This document shows, in pieces, positions 54,649 through 64,000 of a stretch of 64,000 nucleotides of DNA. Location of the stretch: NCBI RefSeq assembly GCF_002197645.1, contig NZ_CP021874.1, positions 1 to 64,000 on the forward strand, read 5' to 3'. The notes beneath the pieces were generated by a model. That model ran no database searches, was not told the DNA's origin, and saw only the letters and a program-made list of their open reading frames with translations. The stretch comes from Enterococcus wangshanyuanii. GTDB taxonomy: Bacteria > Bacillota > Bacilli > Lactobacillales > Enterococcaceae. The stretch's first letter is position 1. The number at the start of each line of letters is the position of its first letter. The position numbers and the translations under genes are program-made.

Positions 54649-55242
54649 TTAGCTTAATGCACTACTATTTTCCATTACTTCATCGATCAAGCCATATTCT
54701 TTTGCTTGTTGAGCGGTCATAAAATTATCACGGTCTGTATCGCGTTCGATGACTTCTAAAGGTTGACCAGTACGTTCAGCCAAGATTTTGTTCAAACGAT
54801 CGCGAGTGTCTAAGATGTGTTTTGCAGCGATTTCGATTTCTGTTGCTTGTCCTTGTGCTCCACCAAGCGGTTGATGAATCATGATTTCAGCGTTAGGTAA
54901 GGCAAAACGTTTGCCTTTTTGTCCAGCAGTTAGCAGGAAGCTGCCCATAGATGCAGCCATTCCAAGAACGATCGTTTGGACATCAGCTTTAACAAAATTC
55001 ATGGTATCAAAAATTGCTAAGCCAGCTGAAACACTTCCTCCAGGAGAATTGATGTAAATGTAAATATCTTTTTCAGAGTCTTGCGCATCCAAAAATAATA
55101 ATTGAGCAATAACTGAGTTGGCTACATTATCATCGATCGGACCACTTAACATGATGATTCTATCTTTTAATAATCGTGAATAAATATCATAAGCTCTTTC
55201 TCCACGAGATGACTGTTCAATGACTGTTGGTATTAAGTTCAT
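54649..55242 (-). CDS. clpP: ATP-dependent Clp protease proteolytic subunit
   Basis: 197 aa; AGGAGGAATATACT lies upstream. Catalytic triad Ser98 (GMAASMGS), His123 (MIHQPLGG) and Asp172 (RDTDRDNF). Short N-terminal segment before [22 protein letters not shown]. Forms the 14-mer chamber used by ClpX, ClpC and ClpE. A CtsR box covers the promoter (55313-55342), so it is part of the heat/protein-stress regulon. Confidence 0.97.
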   Translation of the reverse strand: MNLIPTVIEQSSRGERAYDIYSRLLKDRIIMLSGPIDDNVANSVIAQLLFLDAQDSEKDIYIYINSPGGSVSAGLAIFDTMNFVKADVQTIVLGMAASMGSFLLTAGQKGKRFALPNAEIMIHQPLGGAQGQATEIEIAAKHILDTRDRLNKILAERTGQPLEVIERDTDRDNFMTAQQAKEYGLIDEVMENSSALS

Positions 55243-55312
55243 AGTATATTCCTCCTATATAAAAAGCTCTTCAAATCATTTTATCACAAAGCATACTTGA
55301 ATGCTTAAAAAA

Positions 55313-55342
55313 AGTATACTTTATTGGTCAAAAAAGGTCAAC
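55313..55342 (-). promoter_or_regulatory. clpP promoter with overlapping CtsR operator
   Basis: On the minus strand: TTGACC (55336-55341), 17 bases, TATACT (55313-55318). On the plus strand GGTCAAA AAA GGTCAAC (55326-55342) matches the CtsR heptad repeat RGTCAAA-NAN-RGTCAAA with one deviation. Repressor binding would cover the -35 box. Confidence 0.88.
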
Positions 55343-55351
55343 TTAAACGAA

Positions 55352-55398
55352 CCAAAAAAATAGAAGGTAGAAACGTTGAGTCAGGTTTCTGCCTTCTA
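55352..55398 (-). terminator. Terminator of the TM2 gene
   Basis: TAGAAGGTAGAAAC (55361-55374) pairs with GTTTCTGCCTTCTA (55385-55398, one mismatch); followed on the minus strand by TTTTTTT. Confidence 0.85.
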
Positions 55399-55422
55399 CT
55401 GTTATTATTCTCAAAATAAATA

Positions 55423-55656
55423 TTATGAAGTGACAACAATGTTGCCGTTTTGGTCTGCAGGCTTCAATAGAGTCATGATTGCAGTGAAGAAAGCAATAAG
55501 AGCTGGAATACCAGTCCAACTGAAAACAAGATACATGATGCCTTTTCCAGAAAAACCAGAGTAGAATTTATGAGCATCGATCCAGCCTAAGAAAAATGCT
55601 AATATGAAATAAATCCATTTATTGACTACTCTACCTTGTTGTACATAACCGCCCAC
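55423..55656 (-). CDS. TM2-domain protein, start codon doubtful
   Basis: 77 aa from a GTG at 55656. TM2 domain: KWIYFILAFFLGWIDAHKFYSGFSGKGIMYLVFSWTGIPALIAFFTAIMTLL, two spans linked by a DAHKFY-type turn. There is no ribosome site at this GTG. The same frame extends upstream without a stop to about 55743 and encodes TENLQDKININIVNENNNTQ, which resembles the usual N-terminus of enterococcal TM2 proteins. AAAGGAG lies just before that extension, but no ATG, GTG or TTG is in frame near it. Translation may begin at an ATT, or the start has been lost by mutation. Confidence 0.65.
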   Translation of the reverse strand: MGGYVQQGRVVNKWIYFILAFFLGWIDAHKFYSGFSGKGIMYLVFSWTGIPALIAFFTAIMTLLKPADQNGNIVVTS

Positions 55657-55848
55657 TGATTGAGTATTATTGTTTTCATTGACAATATTGATGTTGATTT
55701 TGTCTTGCAGATTTTCTGTATTCGTTTCAAAAAGAATTGTAAAAATTTAAGTAAATGACTCCTTTTCATTTTTTTGTTCTATGTTTTTACGCTTGTGAAA
55801 GAGTATGTTATACTAAAAAAGCAAGTAAAGAAGAGTGAGGGGATTCGG

Positions 55849-56364
55849 ATGGTTGTTTTTATCGCAGGCATAACAGGCGTATTAGTTGGCGCAGTGATCG
55901 TGTCGATCAGCGTTGCTTTACGAGTGACGTTTGAGGAACGAAAAGCAGCACGTTATCGTGAGCTGGAACATTTCGTCAAAGAAATCGAAACATTGAATCT
56001 TTTGAACAAAAAAATCAATGAAATTTTGCAAAAGAGAGACATATATGTTGATAAATCGGTCAATTTTATTTCCATGGATGATTGCTACATCAGTATTGAC
56101 GATTTTATTTATTTAGAATCTTTTTCTGCTCAAAACAATTTCTATCTTCCTACGTATTTAGTCGAAGAATTTTTTAAGAAGATTGCGCACAGAAAAGTTA
56201 TTCTGACACCTGATGAGGTGATTTCAATGGGCGGCAGCACGTATAAAGGTGGGAAGCTTATTTTAGAAACATTCTCTGAAGAGCTGATGACGATCATTGA
56301 AGATAAAAAAAGACAGATGAGACGTTTGTCGCACAAACCGCTGTATTATTTCCAAAAGAGCTAA
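55849..56364 (+). CDS. Membrane-anchored hypothetical protein, 171 aa
   Basis: ATG at 55849 after GTGAGGGG; a longer frame to 55774 lacks a ribosome site. One N-terminal span (residues 2-22, VVFIAGITGVLVGAVIVSISVAL), then a cytosolic or external charged region with EIETLNLLNKKINEILQKRDIYV (coiled-coil-like) and an alpha/beta C-terminal part. Family not recognised. Monocistronic. Confidence 0.65.
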   Translation: MVVFIAGITGVLVGAVIVSISVALRVTFEERKAARYRELEHFVKEIETLNLLNKKINEILQKRDIYVDKSVNFISMDDCYISIDDFIYLESFSAQNNFYLPTYLVEEFFKKIAHRKVILTPDEVISMGGSTYKGGKLILETFSEELMTIIEDKKRQMRRLSHKPLYYFQKS

Positions 56365-56365
56365 A

Positions 56366-56402
56366 AAGCCCGTACCTTAAGTGAAAGGTACGGATTTTTT
56401 TA
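56366..56402 (+). terminator. Terminator before the ilv operon
   Basis: CCGTACCTT (56370-56378) pairs with AAGGTACGG (56385-56393), followed by ATTTTTTTATTT. Confidence 0.9.
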
Positions 56403-56474
56403 TTTATAAAACATAAAGTCGGAAAACAGTAACAAACATTTTTGGAATTTTCTGACTTTTTTCACTATTTTTTA

Positions 56475-56503
56475 TTGACAATCTCATTTATTAGGTTTAT
56501 AGT
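56475..56503 (+). promoter_or_regulatory. Promoter of the ilv operon
   Basis: TTGACA (56475-56480), 17 bases, TATAGT (56498-56503): near-consensus. Transcription should begin near 56510, about 62 bases before the leader peptide. Confidence 0.85.
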
Positions 56504-56571
56504 TAACAAAAGCTTGTATTTATCACATTGAATTTTAATCTTTATAGATTTTAAACGAGGAGACCATTGCC

Positions 56572-56619
56572 ATGAAAAAAACAAACAACAACCACGTATT
56601 AGTCATTATTTTATCGTGA
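56572..56619 (+). CDS. ilv leader peptide, 15 aa
   Basis: GAGGAG (56557-56562) precedes an ATG encoding MKKTNNNHVLVIILS followed by TGA. Six consecutive branched-chain codons (Val-Leu-Val-Ile-Ile-Leu) sit just before the stop. Ribosome stalling when charged Leu/Ile/Val tRNAs are scarce would free the antiterminator downstream. The length and codon content match attenuator peptides. Confidence 0.85.
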   Translation: MKKTNNNHVLVIILS

Positions 56620-56727
56620 AGGACTTAGAACACTGAGAAATTTTGCAGATGTTTGAGTCCTGTTTGTCTTTGGTAGATGGGATTCTTACTAAGACATCCC
56701 ATTCATTATGATTGGGATGTTTTTTTG
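56620..56727 (+). promoter_or_regulatory. Transcription attenuator of the ilv operon
   Basis: A protector stem AGGACT/AGTCCT (56620-56625, 56656-56661), an antiterminator GATGGGAT/ATCCCATT (56676-56683, 56696-56703) and a terminator ACATCCCA/TGGGATGT (56694-56701, 56713-56720) followed by TTTTTT. The antiterminator and terminator share ATCCCA, so they are mutually exclusive, the hallmark of leader-peptide attenuation. Confidence 0.85.
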
Positions 56728-56778
56728 GTAGGAAGTATTGTAAAGACGATAACTGAATTGAATTGGAGTGGATGAACA

Positions 56779-58470
56779 ATGCGTAGTGATCAAATAAAAA
56801 AAGGAATCGAAGCAGCACCAGCTAGAAGTTTGCTGTATGCAACAGGTCAGGTAAAAAATGCTAGAGATATGGAGAAACCATTTATTGCAATTTGTAATTC
56901 GTATATTGATATAGTACCTGGGCATGTTCATCTAAGAGAATTAGCAGATGTTGCCAAAGAAGCGATTCGTGAAGCAGGAGGGATTCCCTTTGAGTTCAAC
57001 ACGATCGGGGTTGATGATGGAATTGCGATGGGCCATATTGGTATGCGCTATTCGTTACCAAGTAGGGAGATCATTGCTGATGCAGCGGAGACAGTGATCA
57101 ATGCCCATTGGTTTGACGGTGTTTTCTATATTCCTAATTGCGACAAGATCACGCCGGGCATGTTGATGGCTAGTGTTCGAACGAATGTCCCAGCGATTTT
57201 TTGCTCCGGCGGTCCTATGAAAGCTGGTGTTGATCCTAGAGGACATACGACAACCTTATCTTCAATGTTTGAAGCAGTCGGTACTTTCAAAGAAGGAAAA
57301 ATGACTGCAGAAGAATTTAAATTTATGGAAGAAAATGCATGCCCGACTTGTGGGTCATGTGCTGGAATGTTTACAGCAAATTCAATGAACTGCTTGATGG
57401 AAGTCCTAGGATTAGCACTTCCAGGGAACGGGACGATTTTAGCAGTTTCTGACGAACGAAGAGAATTGGTTAGAAAATCAGCCTTTCATCTGATGGATTT
57501 GGTCAAAAAGCAAATCAAACCAAGAGATATCGTGACTAAAGAAGCAATCGATGATGCATTTGCTTTAGATATGGCGATGGGTGGATCAACGAATACCGTG
57601 CTGCATACATTAGCGATCGCAAATGAAGCAGAAATTGATTACAACTTAGAAGAAGTCAACGAAATCGCCAAACGAGTTCCGTATCTTTCAAAAATTGCTC
57701 CTTCTTCTGCTTATTCCATGCACGATGTACATGAAGCTGGAGGAGTACCAGCGATCATGAAAGAACTAGTTGATTTAGGCAATGCAATTCATCCAGATAG
57801 AATCACGGTAACAGGAAAAACGATCAGAGAAAATGTTCAAGATGCAGTGATCAAGAATGAAGAAGTCATCCATCCTAAAGAAAATCCATATAGCCCAGTC
57901 GGTGGGTTATCGATCCTTTACGGAAATATCGCACCGAAAGGCAGTGTCATCAAAGTTGGCGGAGTTGATCCATCGATCAAGAAATTTGTTGGTAAAGCGA
58001 TCTGTTTCAGCTCTCATGATGAAGCGGTTGAAGCAATCGATAATCATACAGTGAAAAAAGGCCATGTGGTCGTTATTCGCTATGAAGGACCCAAAGGTGG
58101 ACCGGGAATGCCGGAGATGTTAGCGCCAACTTCAAGTATTGTTGGACGAGGCTTAGGCAAAGATGTTGCGCTGATCACCGATGGTCGATTCTCAGGTGCT
58201 ACACGAGGGATTGCTGTAGGACACATCTCCCCTGAAGCAGCAGCAGGCGGACCGATTGCTTTGATCGAAGATGGGGATGAAATTGAGATAGATTTGACCA
58301 ACCGAACACTGGAACTGCATGTTTCCGATGAAGAAATGGCTAGGCGGAACGATCATTTGCCGAAATTTAAAGCGAAAGTAAAAACAGGATACTTAGCTCG
58401 CTATACGGCATTAGTCACTTCAGCTCATACAGGAGGCATCATGCAGATTCCAGAAGATTTGCTAGACTAG
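56779..58470 (+). CDS. ilvD: Dihydroxy-acid dehydratase
   Basis: 563 aa; TTGGAGTGGATGAAC lies upstream. Conserved IlvD segments: [47 protein letters not shown], iron-sulfur Cys residues in [13 protein letters not shown] and [19 protein letters not shown], and [27 protein letters not shown]. Converts dihydroxy acids to 2-keto acids, the third step of valine/isoleucine synthesis. First structural gene of ilvDBNCA. Confidence 0.97.
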   Translation: MRSDQIKKGIEAAPARSLLYATGQVKNARDMEKPFIAICNSYIDIVPGHVHLRELADVAKEAIREAGGIPFEFNTIGVDDGIAMGHIGMRYSLPSREIIADAAETVINAHWFDGVFYIPNCDKITPGMLMASVRTNVPAIFCSGGPMKAGVDPRGHTTTLSSMFEAVGTFKEGKMTAEEFKFMEENACPTCGSCAGMFTANSMNCLMEVLGLALPGNGTILAVSDERRELVRKSAFHLMDLVKKQIKPRDIVTKEAIDDAFALDMAMGGSTNTVLHTLAIANEAEIDYNLEEVNEIAKRVPYLSKIAPSSAYSMHDVHEAGGVPAIMKELVDLGNAIHPDRITVTGKTIRENVQDAVIKNEEVIHPKENPYSPVGGLSILYGNIAPKGSVIKVGGVDPSIKKFVGKAICFSSHDEAVEAIDNHTVKKGHVVVIRYEGPKGGPGMPEMLAPTSSIVGRGLGKDVALITDGRFSGATRGIAVGHISPEAAAGGPIALIEDGDEIEIDLTNRTLELHVSDEEMARRNDHLPKFKAKVKTGYLARYTALVTSAHTGGIMQIPEDLLD

Positions 58471-58483
58471 AGGAGGGACGTTC

Positions 58484-60178
58484 ATGGCAGAACAACAGAA
58501 AAAAATGAAAAGCGGCTCAAAGATTTTGATCGATGCGTTGTTGAAGCAAAAGGTAGAAATGATTTTTGGTTATCCGGGTGGTGCTGTTCTTCCTCTATAT
58601 GATGCTTTATATGATGGGGATATTCCTCATATTTTGACAAGACATGAGCAAGGGGCAGTTCATGCAGCAGAAGGCTATGCAAAAGCAACAGGCAAACCAG
58701 GAGTGGTTGTAGTGACAAGCGGACCTGGGGCAACGAATGCGATTACGGGGATCGCGGATGCAATGAGTGACTCGATCCCAATGGTCGTTTTTACCGGACA
58801 GGTGATCACTGATGGTATTGGCAAGGATGCGTTTCAAGAAGCAGATGTCATTGGTTTAACGATGCCGATCACGAAAAACAATTATCAAGTTCGTGATACA
58901 AAAGAACTTCCAAGAATCATTGAAGAAGCTTTTCACATTGCAACCACAGGTAGAAAAGGCCCAGTTGTGATCGATTTACCAAAAGATATGACTGTAATGG
59001 AGGCGGAAGCCGATATTGATGTCAAACTTCACTTACCAAGCTATCAGCCAACGGTCAAGCCAAATAAACTACAAGTGAAGAAATTAATGGAAGCATTAGC
59101 TGTTGCTAAAAAGCCTTTAGTACTTGTAGGAGCAGGTGTTCTGCATGCAGATGCTGGAAAAGAGTTGGTTGAATTCATCACTAAGTATCAGTTGCCAGCG
59201 TTGAGTTCTTTACTTGGATTAGGAGCGATTCCGACGGAGCAAGAGTTGTTCTTAGGAATGGGTGGGATGCATGGCTCTTTTGCAGCAAATATGGCCTTAA
59301 CTGATTGTGATTTATTGATTAACATTGGGTCACGTTTTGATGACCGATTAGCAAGTGCACCGAAAGAATTCGCTTCAAATGCAATAATTGCACATGTAGA
59401 TATCGATCCAGCTGAAATAGGAAAAATCATTGATACACAAATTCCGATCGTGGCTGATGCTAAAGAAACCTTGAAGGAGATGTTAAAGATCGATGTAGCA
59501 TGTGTCGGTTGGAATGATTGGAACAAACTGAATCTTTCAAGAAAAAAATTGCATCCATTTAAGTACGATAAAGAACAAGACACAGAAATAAAACCACAAA
59601 AAGTAATTGAGTTCATTGGTGAGTTAACAAAAGGAGAAGCGATCGTTGCGACAGATGTTGGACAACATCAAATGTGGGCAGCCCAATTCTATCCATTCAA
59701 AAATGAAAAGCAGTTAGTTACAAGTGGGGGTCTTGGAACTATGGGCTACGGCGTTCCTGCGGCAATTGGCGCAAAATTAGGTTGTCCGGATAAAGAAGTT
59801 GTTCTATTTGTTGGTGACGGAGGCTTCCAAATGACGAATCAAGAATTAGCTATTTTAAATGAATATAATATTCCGATAAAAATCGTCATTTTAAATAATC
59901 AGTCACTGGGGATGGTTCGTCAGTGGCAAGAAAGCTTTTTCAATAATCGCCGTTCAGAGTCTGTTTTTTCCAGTCAGCCTGATTTTGTAAAAATGGCTGA
60001 AGCGTACCATATCAAAGGTGTTAGAATCGATGATCCAAAAACGTTGGAGATGGCACTGACAGAAGCCTTCAATGAAACTGGACCAATACTTATCGAAGTA
60101 ATGGTTTCTCCAACAGAACATGTGCTGCCGATGGTTCCTGCTGGAAAAGCGAACTATCAGATGTTGGGGGTGGAGTAA
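58484..60178 (+). CDS. ilvB: Acetolactate synthase large subunit
   Basis: 564 aa; GAGGAGGGACGTTC lies upstream. ThDP-dependent fold: catalytic Glu in LTRHEQGAVHAAEGYA, FAD region, and the ThDP/Mg motif VGDGGFQMTNQELAIL with LNNQSLGMVRQWQ. Makes acetolactate or acetohydroxybutyrate. Paired with ilvN one base downstream, which provides feedback control. This pairing supports the anabolic enzyme rather than catabolic AlsS. Confidence 0.95.
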   Translation: MAEQQKKMKSGSKILIDALLKQKVEMIFGYPGGAVLPLYDALYDGDIPHILTRHEQGAVHAAEGYAKATGKPGVVVVTSGPGATNAITGIADAMSDSIPMVVFTGQVITDGIGKDAFQEADVIGLTMPITKNNYQVRDTKELPRIIEEAFHIATTGRKGPVVIDLPKDMTVMEAEADIDVKLHLPSYQPTVKPNKLQVKKLMEALAVAKKPLVLVGAGVLHADAGKELVEFITKYQLPALSSLLGLGAIPTEQELFLGMGGMHGSFAANMALTDCDLLINIGSRFDDRLASAPKEFASNAIIAHVDIDPAEIGKIIDTQIPIVADAKETLKEMLKIDVACVGWNDWNKLNLSRKKLHPFKYDKEQDTEIKPQKVIEFIGELTKGEAIVATDVGQHQMWAAQFYPFKNEKQLVTSGGLGTMGYGVPAAIGAKLGCPDKEVVLFVGDGGFQMTNQELAILNEYNIPIKIVILNNQSLGMVRQWQESFFNNRRSESVFSSQPDFVKMAEAYHIKGVRIDDPKTLEMALTEAFNETGPILIEVMVSPTEHVLPMVPAGKANYQMLGVE

Positions 60179-61709
<1,531 letters not shown>

Positions 61710-61737
61710 TAGGTAGTTATAGGTAGTAACTGGATCA

Positions 61738-61776
61738 AGGCTGAGAAAATAGCAACTATTTTTCTCAGCCTTTCTG
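61738..61776 (+). terminator. Hairpin between ilvC and ilvA
   Basis: AAGGCTGAGAAAATAG (61738-61753) pairs with CTATTTTTCTCAGCCTT (61757-61773) with one bulge. It is followed only by TCTGG, so it probably attenuates rather than ends transcription into ilvA. Confidence 0.55.
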
Positions 61777-61791
61777 GTTACATGAAAGGTA

Positions 61792-63057
61792 GTGAAACAG
61801 TTGGTACAGTTAACGAGAGAAAAAATAGAAGACGCTTATCATACATTAAAAGAAGTCGTAACTGAAACACCATTACAATACGATATCTACTTATCGCAAA
61901 AATACAAGTGTAATGTTTATCTGAAAAGAGAAGATTTGCAAAAGGTTCGATCTTTCAAACTACGTGGTGCTTATTATGCGATCAAACAAACACCACAAGA
62001 AATGCTAAAAAATGGTGTTGTTTGTGCGAGTGCTGGCAATCATGCGCAAGGTGTTGCATATACATGTCGAGAAATGAACGTTCCAGCAACGATTTTTATG
62101 CCGACAACAACACCCCAACAAAAAATTTCTCAAGTGAAGTTTTTTGGAGGCGATGAGGTAACTGTCCAATTGATTGGAGATACTTTTGATTCCTCAGCAG
62201 CGGCGGCGAAAGAATTTGCAAAGGCTAATGATCAAGCTTTTATCGATCCATTTAATGATCTAAATATCATGGCTGGGCAAGGAACGGTTGCAGTTGAAGT
62301 TTTTAAAGAAGCAAAAGAAGCAGAAGTTCAAGTTGATTATTTACTGTCAGCGATTGGCGGTGGCGGTTTAGTCAGTGGTGTCTCTACATATACAAAAGCT
62401 GTAAGTCCAATGACTGAAGTGATCGGTGTAGAACCTCTCGGCGCTCAATCGATGAAAGCAGCCTTTGATAAAGGGGAGCCGGTCATGCTGGAACAAATCG
62501 AAAAATTTGTTGATGGAGCGGCAGTAAAACAAGTAGGCGAACTGACCTATGCACATGCATTGGACTATGTAGATAGATTACTGGCTATCGATGAGGGACA
62601 AGTTTGTACAACGATTTTAGAGCTATACACCAAACAAGCGATCGTAGTTGAACCAGCTGGCGCATTAAGTGTTTCTGCATTAGAACATATCAAAGAAGAA
62701 ATCAAAGGAAAAACAGTGGTCTGTATTATCAGTGGCGGCAACAATGACATCAATCGCATGGAAGAAATCGAAGAGCGTTCATTGATTTTTGAAGGATTGA
62801 AACATTATTTTGTCATTAACTTTCCTCAACGGCCTGGAGCATTAAGAGAGTTTGTAACGGATATTTTAGGTCCTGATGATGATATCACTCGTTTTGAGTA
62901 TACAAAAAAGGTGAATCGTGGAACGGGGCCAGTAATTTTGGGTATTCTTTTAAAAGAAAAAGAAGAGTTACCTAATTTATTAAAGAAAATGGCTACCTTT
63001 GATCCGAATTACATTGATTTGAGTGATAATCCATCTTTATATGCACTACTTGTTTAG
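61792..63057 (+). CDS. ilvA: Threonine dehydratase (biosynthetic)
   Basis: 421 aa from a GTG; AAAGGTAG is close (3 bases), and a TTG at 61801 with better spacing is an equally likely start (418 aa). PLP-binding Lys in KVRSFKLRGAYYAI, SAGNHAQGVAYTCREM, Gly loop AIGGGGLVSG, and a C-terminal ACT-like regulatory domain (GLKHYFVINFPQRPGALREFVTDILGPDDDITRFEYT) for isoleucine feedback. Makes 2-oxobutanoate for isoleucine. It closes the ilv operon. Confidence 0.93.
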   Translation: MKQLVQLTREKIEDAYHTLKEVVTETPLQYDIYLSQKYKCNVYLKREDLQKVRSFKLRGAYYAIKQTPQEMLKNGVVCASAGNHAQGVAYTCREMNVPATIFMPTTTPQQKISQVKFFGGDEVTVQLIGDTFDSSAAAAKEFAKANDQAFIDPFNDLNIMAGQGTVAVEVFKEAKEAEVQVDYLLSAIGGGGLVSGVSTYTKAVSPMTEVIGVEPLGAQSMKAAFDKGEPVMLEQIEKFVDGAAVKQVGELTYAHALDYVDRLLAIDEGQVCTTILELYTKQAIVVEPAGALSVSALEHIKEEIKGKTVVCIISGGNNDINRMEEIEERSLIFEGLKHYFVINFPQRPGALREFVTDILGPDDDITRFEYTKKVNRGTGPVILGILLKEKEELPNLLKKMATFDPNYIDLSDNPSLYALLV

Positions 63058-63141
63058 AAAAAATTGTTTTTATATTTGGAATATTTGTTATTTTATTTTG
63101 TGTTTTTAGTAAATAAATCCGAAAATAATATGAGTAGAAAT

Positions 63142-63191
63142 TGACATCATTTATCAGAACATAACCTGATAAATGAGTCATTTTTTTTTTC
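63142..63191 (+). terminator. Terminator of the ilv operon
   Basis: TGAC and TCATTTATCAG (63142-63157) pair with CTGATAAATGA and GTCA (63166-63180, one bulge), followed by a run of ten T residues or more. Confidence 0.93.
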
Positions 63192-63475
63192 AAAAATAAA
63201 TATCTAAAATTTGATTAAAAATGTAGAAAAATGAAGAGAGAGTCCTTGCCATTTCCTCCGAAAGAACGTATATTTAACTTACTACATTAAATCAGTCAAA
63301 AACATCGACTGTCAATGAGCATGAGCCAGATAGAAAATCATTTTCACTTCATTCGATCACCTTTTTGATCAAACCAGAATTATTTTTTCTATCATTCGTC
63401 ATTTTTATTATCATGTCTCTTTGTTAAACATTACTCGAAATACCAAAATAGAATATTAGTAAAGTTGGAATATAA
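63192..63475. other. Gene-free region before the acyltransferase
   Basis: AT-rich, without a frame carrying a ribosome site. It presumably contains the promoter of the gene at 63476, but no clear -35/-10 pair was seen. Confidence 0.4.
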
Positions 63476-64000
63476 ATGAATATTAATAAAAGGTTAGAAG
63501 ATCGCCGTTATATCACCGGATTTGATGGGATTCGGACACTAGCGGTTATTGGCGTGATTCTTTATCACTTGTTCCCAAATATAATGCATGGGGGCTATTT
63601 AGGTGTCCCTATTTTTTTTGCTGTCTCAGGTTATTTGATTACTGACCTGCTGAGGCAGGAATGGCTTCAGACCGATACGATCGATGTCAAGGGTTTTTAT
63701 ATTCGGCGGATGAAGCGGCTTTACCCGGGCTTGATTGCTATGTTGATCCTATCATCAGCCTATATCGTTCTTTTCCAAAAAGATTTACTGAATAATTTGC
63801 GCAGTGTTTTTGCCAGTAGCGTATTTTATTACAATAACTGGTGGCAGATTTTTAAAGGTTTTTCTTATTTTGATCGTTTTGCTACACAATCTCCTTTTAC
63901 CCACATTTGGTCATTAGCTGTTGAAGCACAGAATTATCTTGTTTGGCCGTTGTTATTTATTGTCTTAAAAAAGTACGTGAAACACAGCGGTAAGATTTTT
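63476..64000 (+). CDS. Membrane acyltransferase (OatA-like, acyltransferase 3), 5' part
   Basis: 175 codons to the window edge, no stop. MNINKRLEDRRYITGFDGIRTLAVIGVILYHLFP (His of the acyltransferase-3 active region), GGYLGVPIFFAVSGYLITDLLRQEW, FYIRRMKRLYPGL, FYYNNWWQIF and THIWSLAVEAQNYLVWPLLFI are the ordered motifs of peptidoglycan O-acetyltransferases of the OatA type. Several spans. The SGNH domain expected at the C-terminus lies outside the window, so OatA proper versus another acyltransferase-3 remains open. Confidence 0.85.
   Translation, partial: MNINKRLEDRRYITGFDGIRTLAVIGVILYHLFPNIMHGGYLGVPIFFAVSGYLITDLLRQEWLQTDTIDVKGFYIRRMKRLYPGLIAMLILSSAYIVLFQKDLLNNLRSVFASSVFYYNNWWQIFKGFSYFDRFATQSPFTHIWSLAVEAQNYLVWPLLFIVLKKYVKHSGKIF

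Overview
The window is low-GC Gram-positive chromosomal DNA, most likely from an Enterococcus close to the E. faecalis / E. moraviensis / E. haemoperoxidus group. The evidence is a WxL / DUF916-DUF3324 surface-protein locus, LPXTG proteins, a CstR persulfide operon, a two-receptor GlnP, the rapZ-yvcK-whiA block, CtsR and LexA boxes of the Firmicutes type, and strong AGGAGG ribosome sites. No tRNA, rRNA, CRISPR array or insertion sequence was seen. The species call is inference.

Layout. 1-7.1 kb is a decaying region: a frameshifted HD hydrolase, a tandem pair of structured small-RNA genes, a broken small membrane gene, a frameshifted Rgg regulator, an intact LPXTG protein, and a MarR regulator followed by a UvrA-like ATPase interrupted by one stop codon. 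7.2-15.5 kb holds small housekeeping genes, a large lipoprotein related to GH101/GH129 glycosidases, a two-component system with an FtsX-like protein, and a GH73 glucosaminidase. 15.7-18.3 kb is a persulfide-response operon of three rhodanese units, a CoA-disulfide reductase and the sensor CstR, with its operator visible. 18.3-20.2 kb holds a lone tyrosine recombinase between two recombination sites in inverted orientation. 20.3-29.3 kb is a nine-gene WxL operon directly downstream. 29.5-43.6 kb holds regulators, the UPF0210/ACT pair, a cystine transporter, TrhO, GlnPQ and uvrB. 43.9-56.4 kb holds uvrA, a YusW-like secreted protein, PadR with a DUF1700/DUF4097 membrane protein, rapZ-yvcK-whiA, a thioredoxin-like protein and clpP. 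56.5-63.2 kb is an ilvDBNCA operon behind a leader-peptide attenuator. The window ends inside an acyltransferase gene.

The most notable system is the unit at 18.6-20.2 kb. Two 29-bp sites, each with 11-bp imperfect inverted arms around a 7-bp spacer, flank an integrase gene. The spacers are exact reverse complements, so recombination between them would invert the 1.5-kb segment rather than excise it. A promoter-like sequence inside the segment points outward. After inversion it would face the WxL regulator and operon, so this may be a self-contained phase-variation switch for a cell-surface locus. The same WxL operon ends with a signal-peptidase-like protein whose catalytic Ser and Lys positions are Gly and Arg, probably a pseudoenzyme.

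Other regulatory logic read directly from the sequence: a branched-chain amino-acid attenuator before ilvD, a LexA box at uvrB, a CtsR box over the clpP promoter, and a CstR operator before the persulfide operon.
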